Assembly: GCA_030068145.1 (NCBI GenBank)
Contig: JAPJBO010000521.1
Location: 62,001 to 126,000 of the forward strand
Origin: Diplonema papillatum
Taxonomy: Eukaryota > Euglenozoa > Diplonemea > Diplonemida > Diplonemidae
Length of the DNA stretch: 64,000 nt
Direction of reading: 5' to 3'
In this document: one piece after another, positions 33,462 to 44,262 of the stretch
Layout: the number at the start of each line of letters is the position of its first letter
Position numbering within the stretch: the stretch's first letter is position 1
Made by a program: the position numbers and the translations under genes
The notes under the pieces: generated by a model
Told to the model about the DNA's origin: nothing
Seen by the model: only the letters and a program-made list of their open reading frames with translations
The model's database searches: none

Positions 33462-34396
33462 CCCATTCGGCCTCAGAAGTACCACATGCACATCATCGTA
33501 CTATCAGAATATTTCTGTCCAAACCCGTTCCCCTCCCCCCAGGACCCCACCCCCTAGGCATAGGTGGCGGGCGAGTCACGACTCGCCCCAGACTCGTCTT
33601 CACTCGCCCTGTCAGTCGCCCTTCGCTTGCCCTCAGTACCATACAGGGTCAGTTTTTTGTGCCTTCTCCGAGCCACTCAGGCGCGATTTAACCACAAAAA
33701 TCTCGGCAAGTACCCCGTCGCCAAAAGAAACCCCTATTCTGGTGGAGAAACACGTGTTGAGGGGGAACGGCAGCAGAGAAGTTTCCCGCGCTGTCGACCC
33801 GGTGCTGGCCGCACAGCTAAGCGTGACGGGGGTCGACAGCGTCTTCTCGGTGACAAACGCCACGGAGAAGATACGCTGCCATGGATCCGCAGACAATCGT
33901 CAGCCGACTGTTTCTGCGGATGCATGGTGATGACGCATTTGTCGCTGATGTGACGACGACAACGACGCCGACGTGACGACCTGGAAGCTCCCGACATGTG
34001 CGTTGTGTGAGGGCAGACCTTCAGCACACTAGGCAGTATTCTGCCAAAACATCAAGATGTTTTCACCCCTACCCCTTCTCCTGCACTTCGGGCTCATGAG
34101 CACGGTGGCAGCGGCAACACAAGTCGGAACCGAAGCGGAGTGCGCTCTTCGACGTGTGTCACACGGAGGGCGAGTTGGGCGAGTGTGGGGCGAGTCTGGG
34201 ACGAGTGAAAGAGTCGAAAGGCGAGTTTGGGCTCGAGGGCCCTAGGGCGAGTCTGGGGCGAGTCTGGGGCGAGTCTGGGGCGAGTCGCGACTCGCCCGCC
34301 ACCTATGCGAAGTCCCCCCCCTTTAGGCATCCCAAACACTGTGCAGGGGAAGCCGAACGACGTTTAATAGTACTAGAAAAAGAGGGATGAACAGCG
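33462..34396 (-). repeat. Downstream spacer unit of the cNMP gene, interrupted by a TIR element
   Basis: The left border, cattcggcctcagaagtacc, and the right border, gtgcaggggaagcc followed by gggatgaacagcg, match the uninterrupted spacer at 34741-34868. The comparison shows a filled site here and an empty site in the neighbouring copy. Confidence 0.7.
33558..34308. mobile_element. Small TIR element (MITE-like), about 750 bp
   Basis: The ends are inverted repeats of about 40 bases with one mismatch: gcataggtggcgggcgagtc at the left, its complement at the right. The right TIR continues into direct repeats of cgagtctgggg (34195-34285). I see no transposase. The target duplication is unclear; taggcat occurs on both sides (about 33555 and 34324) but not symmetrically. 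Confidence 0.65.
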
Positions 34397-34735
34397 GGTT
34401 CAATCGGGGTCGGGGCCCGCGCCTGCGGAGGCGGAGACGTACTCCTTGAAGGCGCTCGCCGGCGGGTACCTTCGAAGAGTTTGTCGGAGAGTTCGAAGCG
34501 CGGGGCGGCCGGCGGCAGCGGAGCGCTTGGGTCCCGCGGCTCGCTCTGCAGGATCTGGAGCTCGCGGGCCAGGTGCTTGAGTTACCCCATGGTCAGCAGG
34601 TCCGCCTGCGCGGGCGCCGCCGGCACCGCCGTCAAAACGTCGTTGACGGCGCTCATCTCAGACGGCGAAGCCGCGGTGAGCGACGCTACCGCGGCCCGCG
34701 TGAGCCGGTACACGACCAGCGGACTTCCGTCCGCT
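34397..34735 (-). repeat. Second extra copy of the cNMP-gene 3' end
   Basis: This is a diverged copy of the last 110 or so codons of the 35325-37415 gene, including the MSAVNDVLTAVPAAPAQADL region, with indels. It ends at cggacttccgtccg and is followed by the spacer unit. Confidence 0.85.
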
Positions 34736-34868
34736 GGATGGATTTTAGCCCCATTCGGCCTCAGAAGTACCACATGCACAGCGTCGTACTCTATCAGAGT
34801 ATCCAAGTGCAGGGGAAGCCAATCGACGTCTGGTGGTACTCGAAAAAGACAGGGATGAACAGCGAGTT

Positions 34869-35161
34869 CAATCGGGGGCGGGGCCCGCGCCTGCGGAGGC
34901 GGAGACGTACCGCTTGGTGGCGCTCGCCGGCGGGGGAACGTGCGCGGCGGTGCAGACGCCGTGCCTGCCTTCGAAGAGCTTGTCGGCGAGTTCGAAGCGC
35001 GAGGCGGCCGGCGGCAGCGGGGCGCTCGGGTCGCGCGGCTCGCTCTGCAGGATCCGGAGCTCGCGGGTCAGGTGCTTCAGGTACCTCGTGGCCAGCAGGT
35101 CCGCCTGCGCGGGCGCCGCCGGCACCGCCGTCAGAACGTCGTTGACGGCGCTCATCTCAGA
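34869..35161 (-). repeat. First extra copy of the cNMP-gene 3' end
   Basis: A near-copy of 35329-35615. It still encodes YLKHLTRELRILQSEPRDP and FELADKLFEG to a stop near 34868, then the spacer that also follows the gene itself. The order is gene end, spacer, copy, spacer, copy, spacer, so the duplicated unit is the 3' end plus its 3' flank. Confidence 0.9.
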
Positions 35162-35324
35162 CAAATTGAAGGCTTCCCGGATAGACCGTTGGGCTCCCAT
35201 TCAGCCTCAGAAGTACCACGTGGCACATCATCATACTACTGTCAGAATCCTTTTTTGTCCAAACCCTCCTTTGGCACCCTGAACATTGCTGGGGCAGCCT
35301 ATCGGTGATTTGTAACCAGCGGGT

Positions 35325-37415
35325 TCAATCGGGGGCGGGGCCTGCGGAGGCGGAGACGTACTCCTTAGTCACGCTCGCCGGCGGGGGAACGTGCGCGGCG
35401 GTGCGGACGCCGCGTCTGCCTTCGAAGAGTTTGTCGGCGAGTTCGAAGCGCGGGACGGCCGGCGGCAGCGGAGCGCTCGGGTCGCGCGGCTCGCTCTGCA
35501 GGATCCGGAGCTCGCGGGTCAGCTGCTTCAGGTACCCCGTGGCCAGCAGGTCCGCCTGCGCGGGCGCCGCCGGCACCGCCGTCAGAACGTCGTTGACGGC
35601 GCTCATCTCAGACGGAGAAGTCGCGGTGAGCGACGCCACCGCGGCCCGCGTGAGCCGGTACAACACCAGCGGGCTTCCTGCCGCGCACGCGGATTCGACC
35701 GCCGAGCAGTGCCGGGCGAACACCATCTCCCCCTCCGTGTACGTCGTCTCTCCGGTCAGCGTCCGGACGCTGAGCGCGCCGCTCGACACGTGGAGCAGCT
35801 CGCCTTTTCCGACGGACACCGCGGCCCCCTCCTCCGGATACGCCTCGCGCCGGGCGAGGCCCAGCAGGGCCGCGGAGAACTCCCGCGCGCCCCGGCCGGC
35901 CCGCGAAAACGCGGCCGACCGCTGGTAGAACTCGGCGAACGCCGCCACCAACCCGCGGCGCGCCCTCGAAATGGCCGCGATTTCGCGGTGCAGCGCCGGG
36001 TGGCGAAACGCGAGCTTCGCGAGCCCGCGGGAGCCGAGGACGAGCGCCATCCCCGGCACGCTCAGCTCGCAGTCGACTGCGCGCTTCTGCCCGGTCACCA
36101 ATGAGTGGCCGCCCACGACGCCGTCGGAGACCGTGGAGACCAGCTCCCTGTTGAGGACCAGCTCGAAGCTGCCGCAGACCGGGAAAAAGAGGCAGTCCGC
36201 CGTCTCGCCGGCGCGGAACAGGACACCGTGCGCGGCAACCGCGCGAGCCGTCAGGTCCCGCTTGAACGACGCTTCGAACGCGGCATCCCCCGCGAACTGC
36301 CGGAGCAGCGAGCTCGCGCCCAGAAGCTCCTCGAAGACCAGCCGGCGCATGCGCGCCGTGGCGACCCGTTGCATCGCCGCGAAGACGGCTGGAAACCGGG
36401 TGGCGACGGCACCGGTAACGGCGTCTGGTGCGAGCCGGAAGCAGCGGACGGGGCCGCGGCTGCGGCGGGCGGCGCACGCCGCGGTGCGCCGCGTGCCGTA
36501 GAACAGCGAGAGCTCGCCGAAGAAGTCGAGCGCACGCAGCTCGGCCGCCGGCCGCCGCTGCGGGCTCCCGAACCCCCGCACCGACACTGCGCCGCACGCG
36601 ATGAAGTACACGTCGCGCCCCGCGCCACACGCCTCGACGACATCCTCACCCCCCGCAAACTCCAGCTGCCGCGCATCATCCGACGCCCGGAGAAAGTCCC
36701 AGAACCCCTGGTCCAGCACCGCGTCGGGCGAAGCATCCTGCGCCAACGCGGAGACCTGGACCCTCGCGATGCGGAGGGGGGGTTTTTCGCGGTGCCTCGC
36801 GTCCGGGCTTGTCGGGGGCTTGCCGGCGGTGGGGGCGTCGGGTTCGGGGTCCAACGCGTCGATGGGGTCGGTGAGGGCGGGCTGCTGGGTCAGCTTGAGG
36901 AGGGTCAGGGACTTGGCGGGGAGGACGTCCCACGGAATTTCCTCGCAGCGGAGGCCGACGGTTCGGGCGGAGCGCGCGGCGCTGAAGCCGACGAGGTGCT
37001 TGGCGAGGTGGACGCACTGCTCGTCGACGGCCTGCTGCACTTCTTGCAGGACCGCCCGGGCGACGGCGAGCCGGGCGTCGGTCTCCTGCGTGGCGGCGGT
37101 GACCGCCGCGCGGCGCCGCTGCGCGGCCTCCTGTCGGGCCAGGCCCCGCGCCGCCGCGGCCTTGTGCTCGCCGGTCATCGCCTCGTGCTCCAGCTGCAGC
37201 TCCGAGCGGGCGAGGATCGCGCTCGCCAGCTGCTGCTCGACCAGCAAGGCGCGCTGCTTCGCAGCCGCGACCTGCGCTTCGAGGCCCAGCACGTTCGCTT
37301 CGTTCCCGGCTCGGCCTCGGCTCGACCCTTTGCCCCGCTGGCTAGCCTTGGTCGCCGATTTGCTCTTCCTCGACACCTTGCTCATTTTGCTGTACGTGCT
37401 CGCGGTGTCCGACAT
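35325..37415 (-). CDS. Coiled-coil protein with cyclic-nucleotide-binding-like domains
   Basis: 696 codons from an ATG at 37415. Residues 1-40 are Ser/Lys-rich. About 45-140 is an Ala/Gln/Glu-rich coiled coil. The region near 215-335 is a cNMP-binding (CAP_ED) domain: GRDVYFIACGAVSVRGFG, then FFGELSLFYGTRRTAACAAR, which resembles the phosphate-binding cassette with its Glu and Arg. A second similar fold at about 382-472 (GETADCLFFPVCGSFELVLN) and a weaker third at about 512-595 (GELLHVSSGALSVRTL, then a final LYRLTRAAV helix) lack the FGE cassette and may not bind nucleotide. There is no kinase, channel or GEF domain, so the protein may be a regulatory or scaffold subunit sensing cAMP or cGMP. 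Two degenerate copies of the 3' end follow downstream. Confidence 0.8.
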   Translation of the reverse strand: MSDTASTYSKMSKVSRKSKSATKASQRGKGSSRGRAGNEANVLGLEAQVAAAKQRALLVEQQLASAILARSELQLEHEAMTGEHKAAAARGLARQEAAQRRRAAVTAATQETDARLAVARAVLQEVQQAVDEQCVHLAKHLVGFSAARSARTVGLRCEEIPWDVLPAKSLTLLKLTQQPALTDPIDALDPEPDAPTAGKPPTSPDARHREKPPLRIARVQVSALAQDASPDAVLDQGFWDFLRASDDARQLEFAGGEDVVEACGAGRDVYFIACGAVSVRGFGSPQRRPAAELRALDFFGELSLFYGTRRTAACAARRSRGPVRCFRLAPDAVTGAVATRFPAVFAAMQRVATARMRRLVFEELLGASSLLRQFAGDAAFEASFKRDLTARAVAAHGVLFRAGETADCLFFPVCGSFELVLNRELVSTVSDGVVGGHSLVTGQKRAVDCELSVPGMALVLGSRGLAKLAFRHPALHREIAAISRARRGLVAAFAEFYQRSAAFSRAGRGAREFSAALLGLARREAYPEEGAAVSVGKGELLHVSSGALSVRTLTGETTYTEGEMVFARHCSAVESACAAGSPLVLYRLTRAAVASLTATSPSEMSAVNDVLTAVPAAPAQADLLATGYLKQLTRELRILQSEPRDPSAPLPPAVPRFELADKLFEGRRGVRTAAHVPPPASVTKEYVSASAGPAPD

Positions 37416-38300
37416 TCTGCCGCGCTTGTCCTTTGTTGTTGTTCTACAGTGTAAACGGCGTTCTGATGCCTGGCGACGTTTTGATTTGTGACTTTGCCCA
37501 ACCCCCTATTGAGTAAGGGTTTAATTCTCCTTCGGTGCGGTTGCCTTCGTAGGCGCCGACCCAGTGTGCGAATTAAACTCAAGTTTGATGCGCTGTTCTA
37601 TCAAACGGACCTCGGCTCCGTCCCTTGGCCGGACCGCTGACACTACGGGATCCTCGGTTGTGCTCCTTAGCTGGATTGCTAGCTCGGTGGGAAGAGCTGG
37701 CCGGCGTGTAGGCACGGGTGGGCCCGATCGCGCCATTCACGCGGTCCATGGGATTGTCCCAATGGCTCCTATCCTAATGGTTCTTGCGATTCATCAAGGG
37801 AATTCCACTAGGCACTGCGAACGAACTTCAGGTTCAGGTTTGCCCATTCTCGAACACTCGCTAACTTTTTGCCCATTCTCGAACAATTTAAATTTTTGCC
37901 CATTCTCGAACATTCCAGTTTTTGTGGTGAAAATGTCACTTCCGGAGACATTTGCCTCAAGTTTCACGCGAGAACAGCTGCGTTCACTGATTCGAAGACA
38001 GTACCCTTGCTAACTTCAGGCTGCAGCTACTTCGGCCTCACACACGTGACGGTGGCGTGCGAGCTACCCCGTTTAAAAACCCAGCACAGACTTCACTGAG
38101 TTTGCTCGCCTTGCTTGCAAATTGCGCAGCGGCCGTTGAGTGACTGACCTACACCAGGTTTTCTGTTTACAGGAGAAGCAGCTTGCAAAGTGATTCAAAT
38201 TTTTGGGTCAAAAAAATTTGAGTCCAAATTTTTGGGTCAATTTTTGGATAAACGTCGTTCTGACGCCTGGCTCCCATTTTTCTGAACCCTTTCATTTATT
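37416..38300. other. 5' flank of the cNMP gene, short repeats
   Basis: Three copies of a 19-base motif tttttgcccattctcgaac (the first slightly different) lie at 37838-37913 with a period near 28 bases. A second set, aaatttttgggtcaa, repeats at 38196-38250. No gene is seen. Confidence 0.55.
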
Positions 38301-38499
38301 GGACAATGCCCGAGTGGACCGAGTTCAACCTGTTGCAGGACTCACGGAAACGCGGGAAGACACCGAATCCTTTGGCAAGGAGCACAGCAATGGCTAGAGC
38401 TGTTGAAGCAAGCGTGCGAAGTTCAAAGTTAGCGACATGTCGTGACGGGCCTGCAAGAAGGCTGCAAGGCGCACGCTGCAGGAAAGAAACGCAAGGCTA

Positions 38500-40010
38500 T
38501 CCCCACTCCGCATTGGACGTCACGAGGCTTCTTCGAAGAAGACCTATAGCGGGGCGGGCGCTGCGGCCTCCTCCCGTTTGCCCGGCGCTGTGTGCGCGGA
38601 ACTCGGCCAGCCGCTGCAGCGACGCCTGGCGTGTGGCCGCCGCGCGCACGCTGCAGGAAATGCAAGGCGTTGGACGCCACGCGGGGCGGGTACGCTGCAC
38701 CCTGCTAGATACGTGGTACCACACTACGTAGGTACCACATGTACGGAGTCAAGATCCCGAGGTTGGGGTCAAAACACGCACACGGCCGTGATCAGCGACT
38801 GGACGCGGAGCTCCGGCTTCTCTGCTCCGAGCTATTCCGCCGGCGGCACCGGCGACTGCGCGACACCCGAACGACGGGCGGCGACGCGCGGCGCCGCAGC
38901 GCCGAGTGTCAACCGGTCCCGCGAAGACCTCAGGGACCGGAGGAACCGGGGCCGCTTCGGCGGGGGGGGCGGAGGCGCGCCTTTTCCCCGCCGCCCGCTG
39001 CTCCCCTTTGCTGAGCAGCGCTGACCGGACCAGCCGCTGCAGCGCGCCGTGGTCTGTGGCTGCCGTGCGCAGGAATTGCAATGCGTTAGACGCCACGCGG
39101 GGCGGATACGCTGCTACGTAGAGTGTAGATGCGTGGTACCACACTACTACTACCACACAAGGTAGGAGTCAAGATCCCGTTGAGGTCGACCTCTCTCTCC
39201 TGATCCCCAGCACGCACGTGGCCGTGACCAGCGACTGGACGCGGAGCTCCGGCTTCTCTGCTCCGAGCTATTCCGCCGGCGGCGCCGGCGACTGCGCGAC
39301 ACCCGAACGACGGGCGGCGACGCGCGACGCCGCAGCGCCGAGTGTCAACCGGTCCCGCGAAGACCTCAGGGACCGGAGGAACCGGGGCCGCTTCGGCGGG
39401 GGGGGCGGAGGGGCGCCTTTTCCCCGCCGCCCGCTGCTCCCCTTTGCTGAGCAGCGCTGACCGGACCAGCCGCTGCAGCGACGCCTGGCGTGTGGCCGCC
39501 GCGCGCACGCTGCAGGAAATGCAAGGCGTTGGACGCCACGCGGGGCGGGTACGCTGCACCCTGCTAGATACGTGGTACCACACTACATAGGTACCACATG
39601 TACGGAGTCAAGATCCCGAGGTTGGGGTCAAAACACGCACACGGCCGTGATCAGCGACTGGGCGCGGAGCTCCGGCTTCTCTGCTCCGAGCTATTCCGCC
39701 GGCGGCGCCGGCGACTGCGCGACACCCGAACGACGGGCGGCGACGCGCGGCGCCGCAGCGCCGAGTGTCAACCGGTCCCGCGAATACCTCAGGGACCGGA
39801 GGAACCGGGGCCGCTTCGGCGGGGGAGACGGAGGGGCGCCTTTTCCCCGCCGCCCGCTGCTCCCCTTTGCTGAGCAGCGCTGACCGGACCAGCCGCTGCA
39901 GCGCGCCGTGGTCTGTGGCAGGAATTGCAATGCGTTAGACGCCACGCGGGGCGGATACGCTGCTACGTAGAGTGGTACCACACTACTACTACCACACAAG
40001 GTACCACATG
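38500..40010 (-). repeat. Tandem array of degenerate copies of the Arg/Ser-rich gene 3' end
   Basis: Three full units begin near 38731, 39160 and 39591 (spacing 429, 431 and about 410 bases), with a partial unit from about 38500. Each starts gagtcaagatcccg, runs through gactggacgcggagctccgg and ggaccggaggaaccggg, and ends in a block of short inverted motifs ggtaccacac. They match the 3' half of the gene at 40077-40658 but carry frame-breaking indels and an internal stop, so they look non-coding. Confidence 0.88.
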
Positions 40011-40076
40011 TACGGAGTCAAGATCCCGTTGAGGTCGACCTCTCTCTCCTGATCCCCAGCACGCACATGGCCGTGA

Positions 40077-40658
40077 TCAGCGACTGGACGCGGAGCTCCG
40101 GCTTCTCCGCTCCGAGCTATCCCGCCGGCGGCGCCGGCGCCTGCGCGACAGCCGAACGACGGGCGGCGACGCGTCGCGCCTTCGGCGGCGCCTGGCGGAG
40201 TCGCGCCTGCGGTCCCGCCCGGCGCCCGCCGAATCCGCAGAGTCGGCACGCCGCCGTGCGGCGCCGCGGCGCCGAGTGTCAACCGGCCCCTCGAAGACCG
40301 CAGGGACCGGAGGAACCGGCGCCGCTTCGGCGGGGGAGACGGTGCGGCGCCTTTTCCCCGCCGCCCGCTGCTGCTCCCCTTTGCCGAGCAGCGCCGCGTT
40401 GTGCGCGGAAACCGACCGGACCAGCCGCTGCAGCGCGCCGTGGTCGGCGGTCGCCGCCGCGCGCGGGGCCACGACGGGGCCCGACGGCACCGTCACCGGC
40501 GTGTGGCCGAGCCCCCACGCCGCCTTCTTCCGTTGGCTCTCCTCCGCCTGCAGCACCCGCTGCACGAAGTCGTCGCTCTCGACGTCCTCGCCCCGCCGGG
40601 CCGCGCATCGGATGATGTCTCGCACGCTGCAGAGCTCTTTTCCTTCATAGACGAACAT
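40077..40658 (-). CDS. Small Arg/Ser-rich protein, probably nuclear
   Basis: 193 codons from an ATG at 40658; the frame extends further upstream, but only through a GTG. The first 60 residues (MFVYEGKELCSVRDIIRCAA, then ESDDFVQRVLQAEESQRKKA) look globular. The middle is Ala/Pro-rich with VPPVPAVFEGPVDTRRRG. The last 60 residues are dominated by Arg with Ser and Asp (RRRRRRDASPPVVRLS, SSERRSRSSASSR). Arg/Ser tails are typical of splicing-associated nuclear proteins, but I do not recognise this family. The 3' end is the template for the tandem copies to the left. Confidence 0.6.
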   Translation of the reverse strand: MFVYEGKELCSVRDIIRCAARRGEDVESDDFVQRVLQAEESQRKKAAWGLGHTPVTVPSGPVVAPRAAATADHGALQRLVRSVSAHNAALLGKGEQQRAAGKRRRTVSPAEAAPVPPVPAVFEGPVDTRRRGAARRRADSADSAGAGRDRRRDSARRRRRRDASPPVVRLSRRRRRRRRDSSERRSRSSASSR

Positions 40659-43306
40659 GTGTGCTGTGTTCTTTTGTGTGAGAGCACCGGTCGGGGTAGC
40701 AGCGTCTTTCTTTGTGCCCTGCACTCCTGGAGTGCGGTAGGACCGGTGTCTGTAGCCCTGTGTAGCTCTGTGTTCTGTAGTCCTGATGCCATGAAGTCCG
40801 GTAATTCTGTATTTGTATACTGCAGTCGGTAATGGTGTCTGGTATCAGCCACAGTGTCGTGAAGTCCTGGTGTCATGAAATCCGGTGTCTCCTGCGGCCC
40901 TGATGTCGTGAAGTCCTAGTTCTACAGCCCTGGTTAGATGTTGCACTCCTGCTGTAGTCCGGTACCACTTTTGAACTCAAAACGTAAACTCGAACCCGAA
41001 CACGCCTACGCCCACCATGACAGTCCTATTGCGTCAAGGTCCCAATTGCAGCGTTTTTTCTGCGTGAGAAGGCGGAAGGTAAAAAAGGCTGCGCGGCTGC
41101 TTAGAATGAAACGTGGAAAGAAAGCCAGACGTGGAAGACGTGCGAGGCAGAAGAACACAAAAGGTACAAAGAAGGGGGGAAGGGGGGGGTTGAGACTGAT
41201 CAGGGTCATTGTAGAGTGAACGTTCTTTCTTACGGCAGAGTGGTTTCCAAAATGAAGATCAGGAACTAAGATTCGCTGGAAGCCAAGCAAAGTGGAGAAG
41301 GTTGGAAGAAGTGCTGTTGTTGCGGGTTCGGTTCGGGAGAGGGGGGTTGCAAGAACGTGCTCGGAATGGTTCTTTGCAGTGGCCCCATCTGCACTGTATT
41401 TCGGTCCTTTGAGTCACAGATAAATAAGGCGGTCCATCATCAGCGCGGAACCTGAGCGTGCGGACAGGACAGCTGGTTTCCAGGCGGCTGTTCGTAGCTC
41501 GACACACAGCCAGGACCACCCATGCTACGAGAGCACACGCAATTCCATCTGGGGAAGAAGGCCCCTACAACTGTGAGCAACATCAAAAAAAAGCCAGCCA
41601 GCTGAAATCCCAACTTTTTTCCAAAAGATCTGAGCCCCCGCAATTTTTTTTAACCAAACAAGTCCGCGCGTGGGGCTCGTATCAGGGTCTGTTCTCGGAA
41701 TCTGCACGCAGTGTTGCATCGGAGCGTCGGAGGTAGTGCCGAGTGTCGCAAGATTGTGCGTACACGGTGCAGATGAGCATTGTCAATTGTCACTGAGGTG
41801 CAGGAGATGCGTCGTCAGCTACGATGACCTCCAAAGCAGTGTGGGATGCGTCTTTTCAACCTTCAAACTGCGAAGCAGTTTGTTGAGGGAGCGGGGTATC
41901 TTTACGAGCAACAAAAGTCGACTTGAGTCAGGCCGAACACAACTAAGTGACAACTGTCAGGACCAATCGATTGGAGCGGCAAACCTGTCGTTCGGATTAT
42001 TATTAGTCTTCAAAGAAACAAGTTTCTTTTTCTACAAAAAAAAACGAAAAACGCAAACTTGGTTTGGGCAGAAAAAAGTCCAAGTTTTGGAGCCTCTAAG
42101 AAGGCCAAGATGTTCCACGTCCAAGAACTTTTCCGGTCCATTATTTTTCAGGACAGCTTCGCAGAGTTTTTGTAATGAAGGCGATTCGGGTCCGCGGGGT
42201 GGGTGGATCAAGCCCAGGCGACACCAGGCGACCGCGGATGCGCACTCACTCTCACCTGCATGCAGGCGGTTTAACGCACTGCAGGGCGAACCCCTCAGCC
42301 TAAAAAGGCGGACCATACCGGCCGGGGGGGGTCCGAGTCCCCCCGCGCAGAGAACCCGTGAAGATTAGAATAAGCTTCGTCTTCAGGGGGGGAAAGGAGA
42401 AAATTCGTTGACACCGCACTACCCTGAGCCCAACCTTGGACGTTCAGGTGGTGATCATGATAAGGTCTCACTCTGGCGGTTCACTTTCCTGACACCTTGC
42501 ATGTGGCTAAAAATAACATTCTGCATCAGCTGTTAACATATGGTGTGGGTGGAGGATGACGAATATTTTTTTTTCGGAGGGGTGTGGGCCAAGTAGGATG
42601 AAAACGGAAAACGCTTCCGCAACCTGCACGATGCGGGTTCGCAGAGCCCGCAGAGGAACCGGAAGCCGAAACGGGTTTCCCTCTCTTCCATCCTTCCTAT
42701 GGCCTGGGGAGAGAGGGGTGGGGACTTGCACGCAGGTTTGCAACGGAATCCGGGAGTGAACCCGAATCAGAAAAGAGACTGAGACAGAGGTAGTGAAAAA
42801 TATAGAGACAAGCCCACGGTTGGTAGCCAAACACGTGGCAGTCGGGCCCGTTCCCATTTTACCAACAAGTGAAAGAAGAGAGACGGAAGCAAACGGGAAA
42901 GCATTAAACGTTGGACGAGTGCTTGCCCGCCAAAAAGAAATGGCGGTGTTGGTCGTCGTCCTCATGAAGCGTTTGTCCTGGTGTTGCACGTAGTTCACAT
43001 TCACAGAAGAAAAAAACACGAGATGCCATCAACTCACTGTCTATCACGTTCTTGCGTTTGCACGCTAATGAGTACCGCACTGCGTGCCAGCTTTTTTCGC
43101 TACGTGACTCCGGAGGATCAGTCTTTGGCGCGTTTTCGTTCTCGCGCAATTCATTACAGTTGCACGACGAACGACTTGCAATCGTCGCAAGTTTATCGCC
43201 ATCTGCTTTGATGACCCCTAACCGACCAGCTGCCACATTATTTGCGTTCGTACCGAGGGTGGCGTGTGCAGTTGTCACCCCTGCGTTGAAATTGCCGCCC
43301 CTCGGC

Positions 43307-43435
43307 ATTTTTTTTGTATAAGCACCTGCTTAAGCGTTCAGCAAAAAAGACCCACATTGTAGTTGTGTTGTTTTCTCCCCCTCTAGCCTCCTTCGAAATG
43401 AGCACAAGGCAGTCCCTCGAGTACTTTGCAATTTG
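43307..43435 (-). repeat. Interspersed repeat R1, partial minus-strand copy
   Basis: Read on the minus strand, the fragment carries ccctcgag-type and cctctagcctccttcgaa blocks seen at 10460-10515. The A-rich end complement (tttttttgtataagcacctg) lies at its left. Confidence 0.55.
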
Positions 43436-44204
43436 GGAGGCGGCAATCACACACGTCACCCTAGGTGATGCTAAAAAGGCTCGTGATCAATCTGTTAATA
43501 CAGAACCCAAGGGCGGATTAGACAGATTGTCAACCGTCTATATTTTCCGTGCTGGTGGGGCGAACGAACGTAATTCAGAAGCCGAGGTTTCTTCTCCCTC
43601 CCTTCGGTCGGTAAAGCGTTAAAACATGGTAGAGGTCGTGCAGCTTTCTGCTTTTAACAAGGTGCAGCACCCCCAGTGATCGGCCATTCGCCGATCCGAT
43701 GGGTATCGTGACACGGGAGAAGGCCGATTCGCAACAGCAACTCCTGCGAGAGCTGCGGGAACACGGTGGCCTCGCCCGGTGGAGGATGGAAGGGTTGGGT
43801 GCATGGGGAAAACGTAGTTCAGAAGAAGAGGAGAAGGAGGGGGTTCATGATATGATCGGGTCTGTTGCAGACCACCAAGCGTTTTAAGTCGTGAGGCACT
43901 CACACCTGACTCTACACCGGACTGAGAGGTGGGACTTGGATTCGATACAGGTCGGATCTGGTCTTATTCTATGCAGTGAAGTCAATTCAGGTGGATTCTG
44001 TCAGGTTCACGTGTGTGCCACCGGGGAGGTCGTTTGAAGCGTGCGAGAACTGAAAATGCGTTACAGCTTTGGAATGGAATGAAAGGCGTGCATCACCGAA
44101 AAAGTCGGATTGGTTTGTCGACCGGAAAAAGTTGCGAACTTCGCGAAGGACCACGGAGCGTTGTCAACCCTTCAGCGATGAACCTTCCCCCCCCATGACG
44201 AAAG

Positions 44205-44262
44205 CCACAGAGAGAGGGAGAGATTGCAGTGCAGGGACCGAGGGTTCCCGGTCGCCTCACAC
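44205..44262 (-). repeat. Short relic of the LINE 3' end
   Basis: GA-rich border, then gcagtgcagggaccgagg and ttcccggtcgcctcac, a diverged match to 23140-23200. Confidence 0.5.

Noticed and set aside
36105..37454. Plus-strand frame of 449 codons
   Set aside because: Antisense to the cNMP gene, with low-complexity translation.
41670..42368. Plus-strand frame of 232 codons
   Set aside because: Poly-A/T-rich, with no domain and no similarity to other genes in the window.
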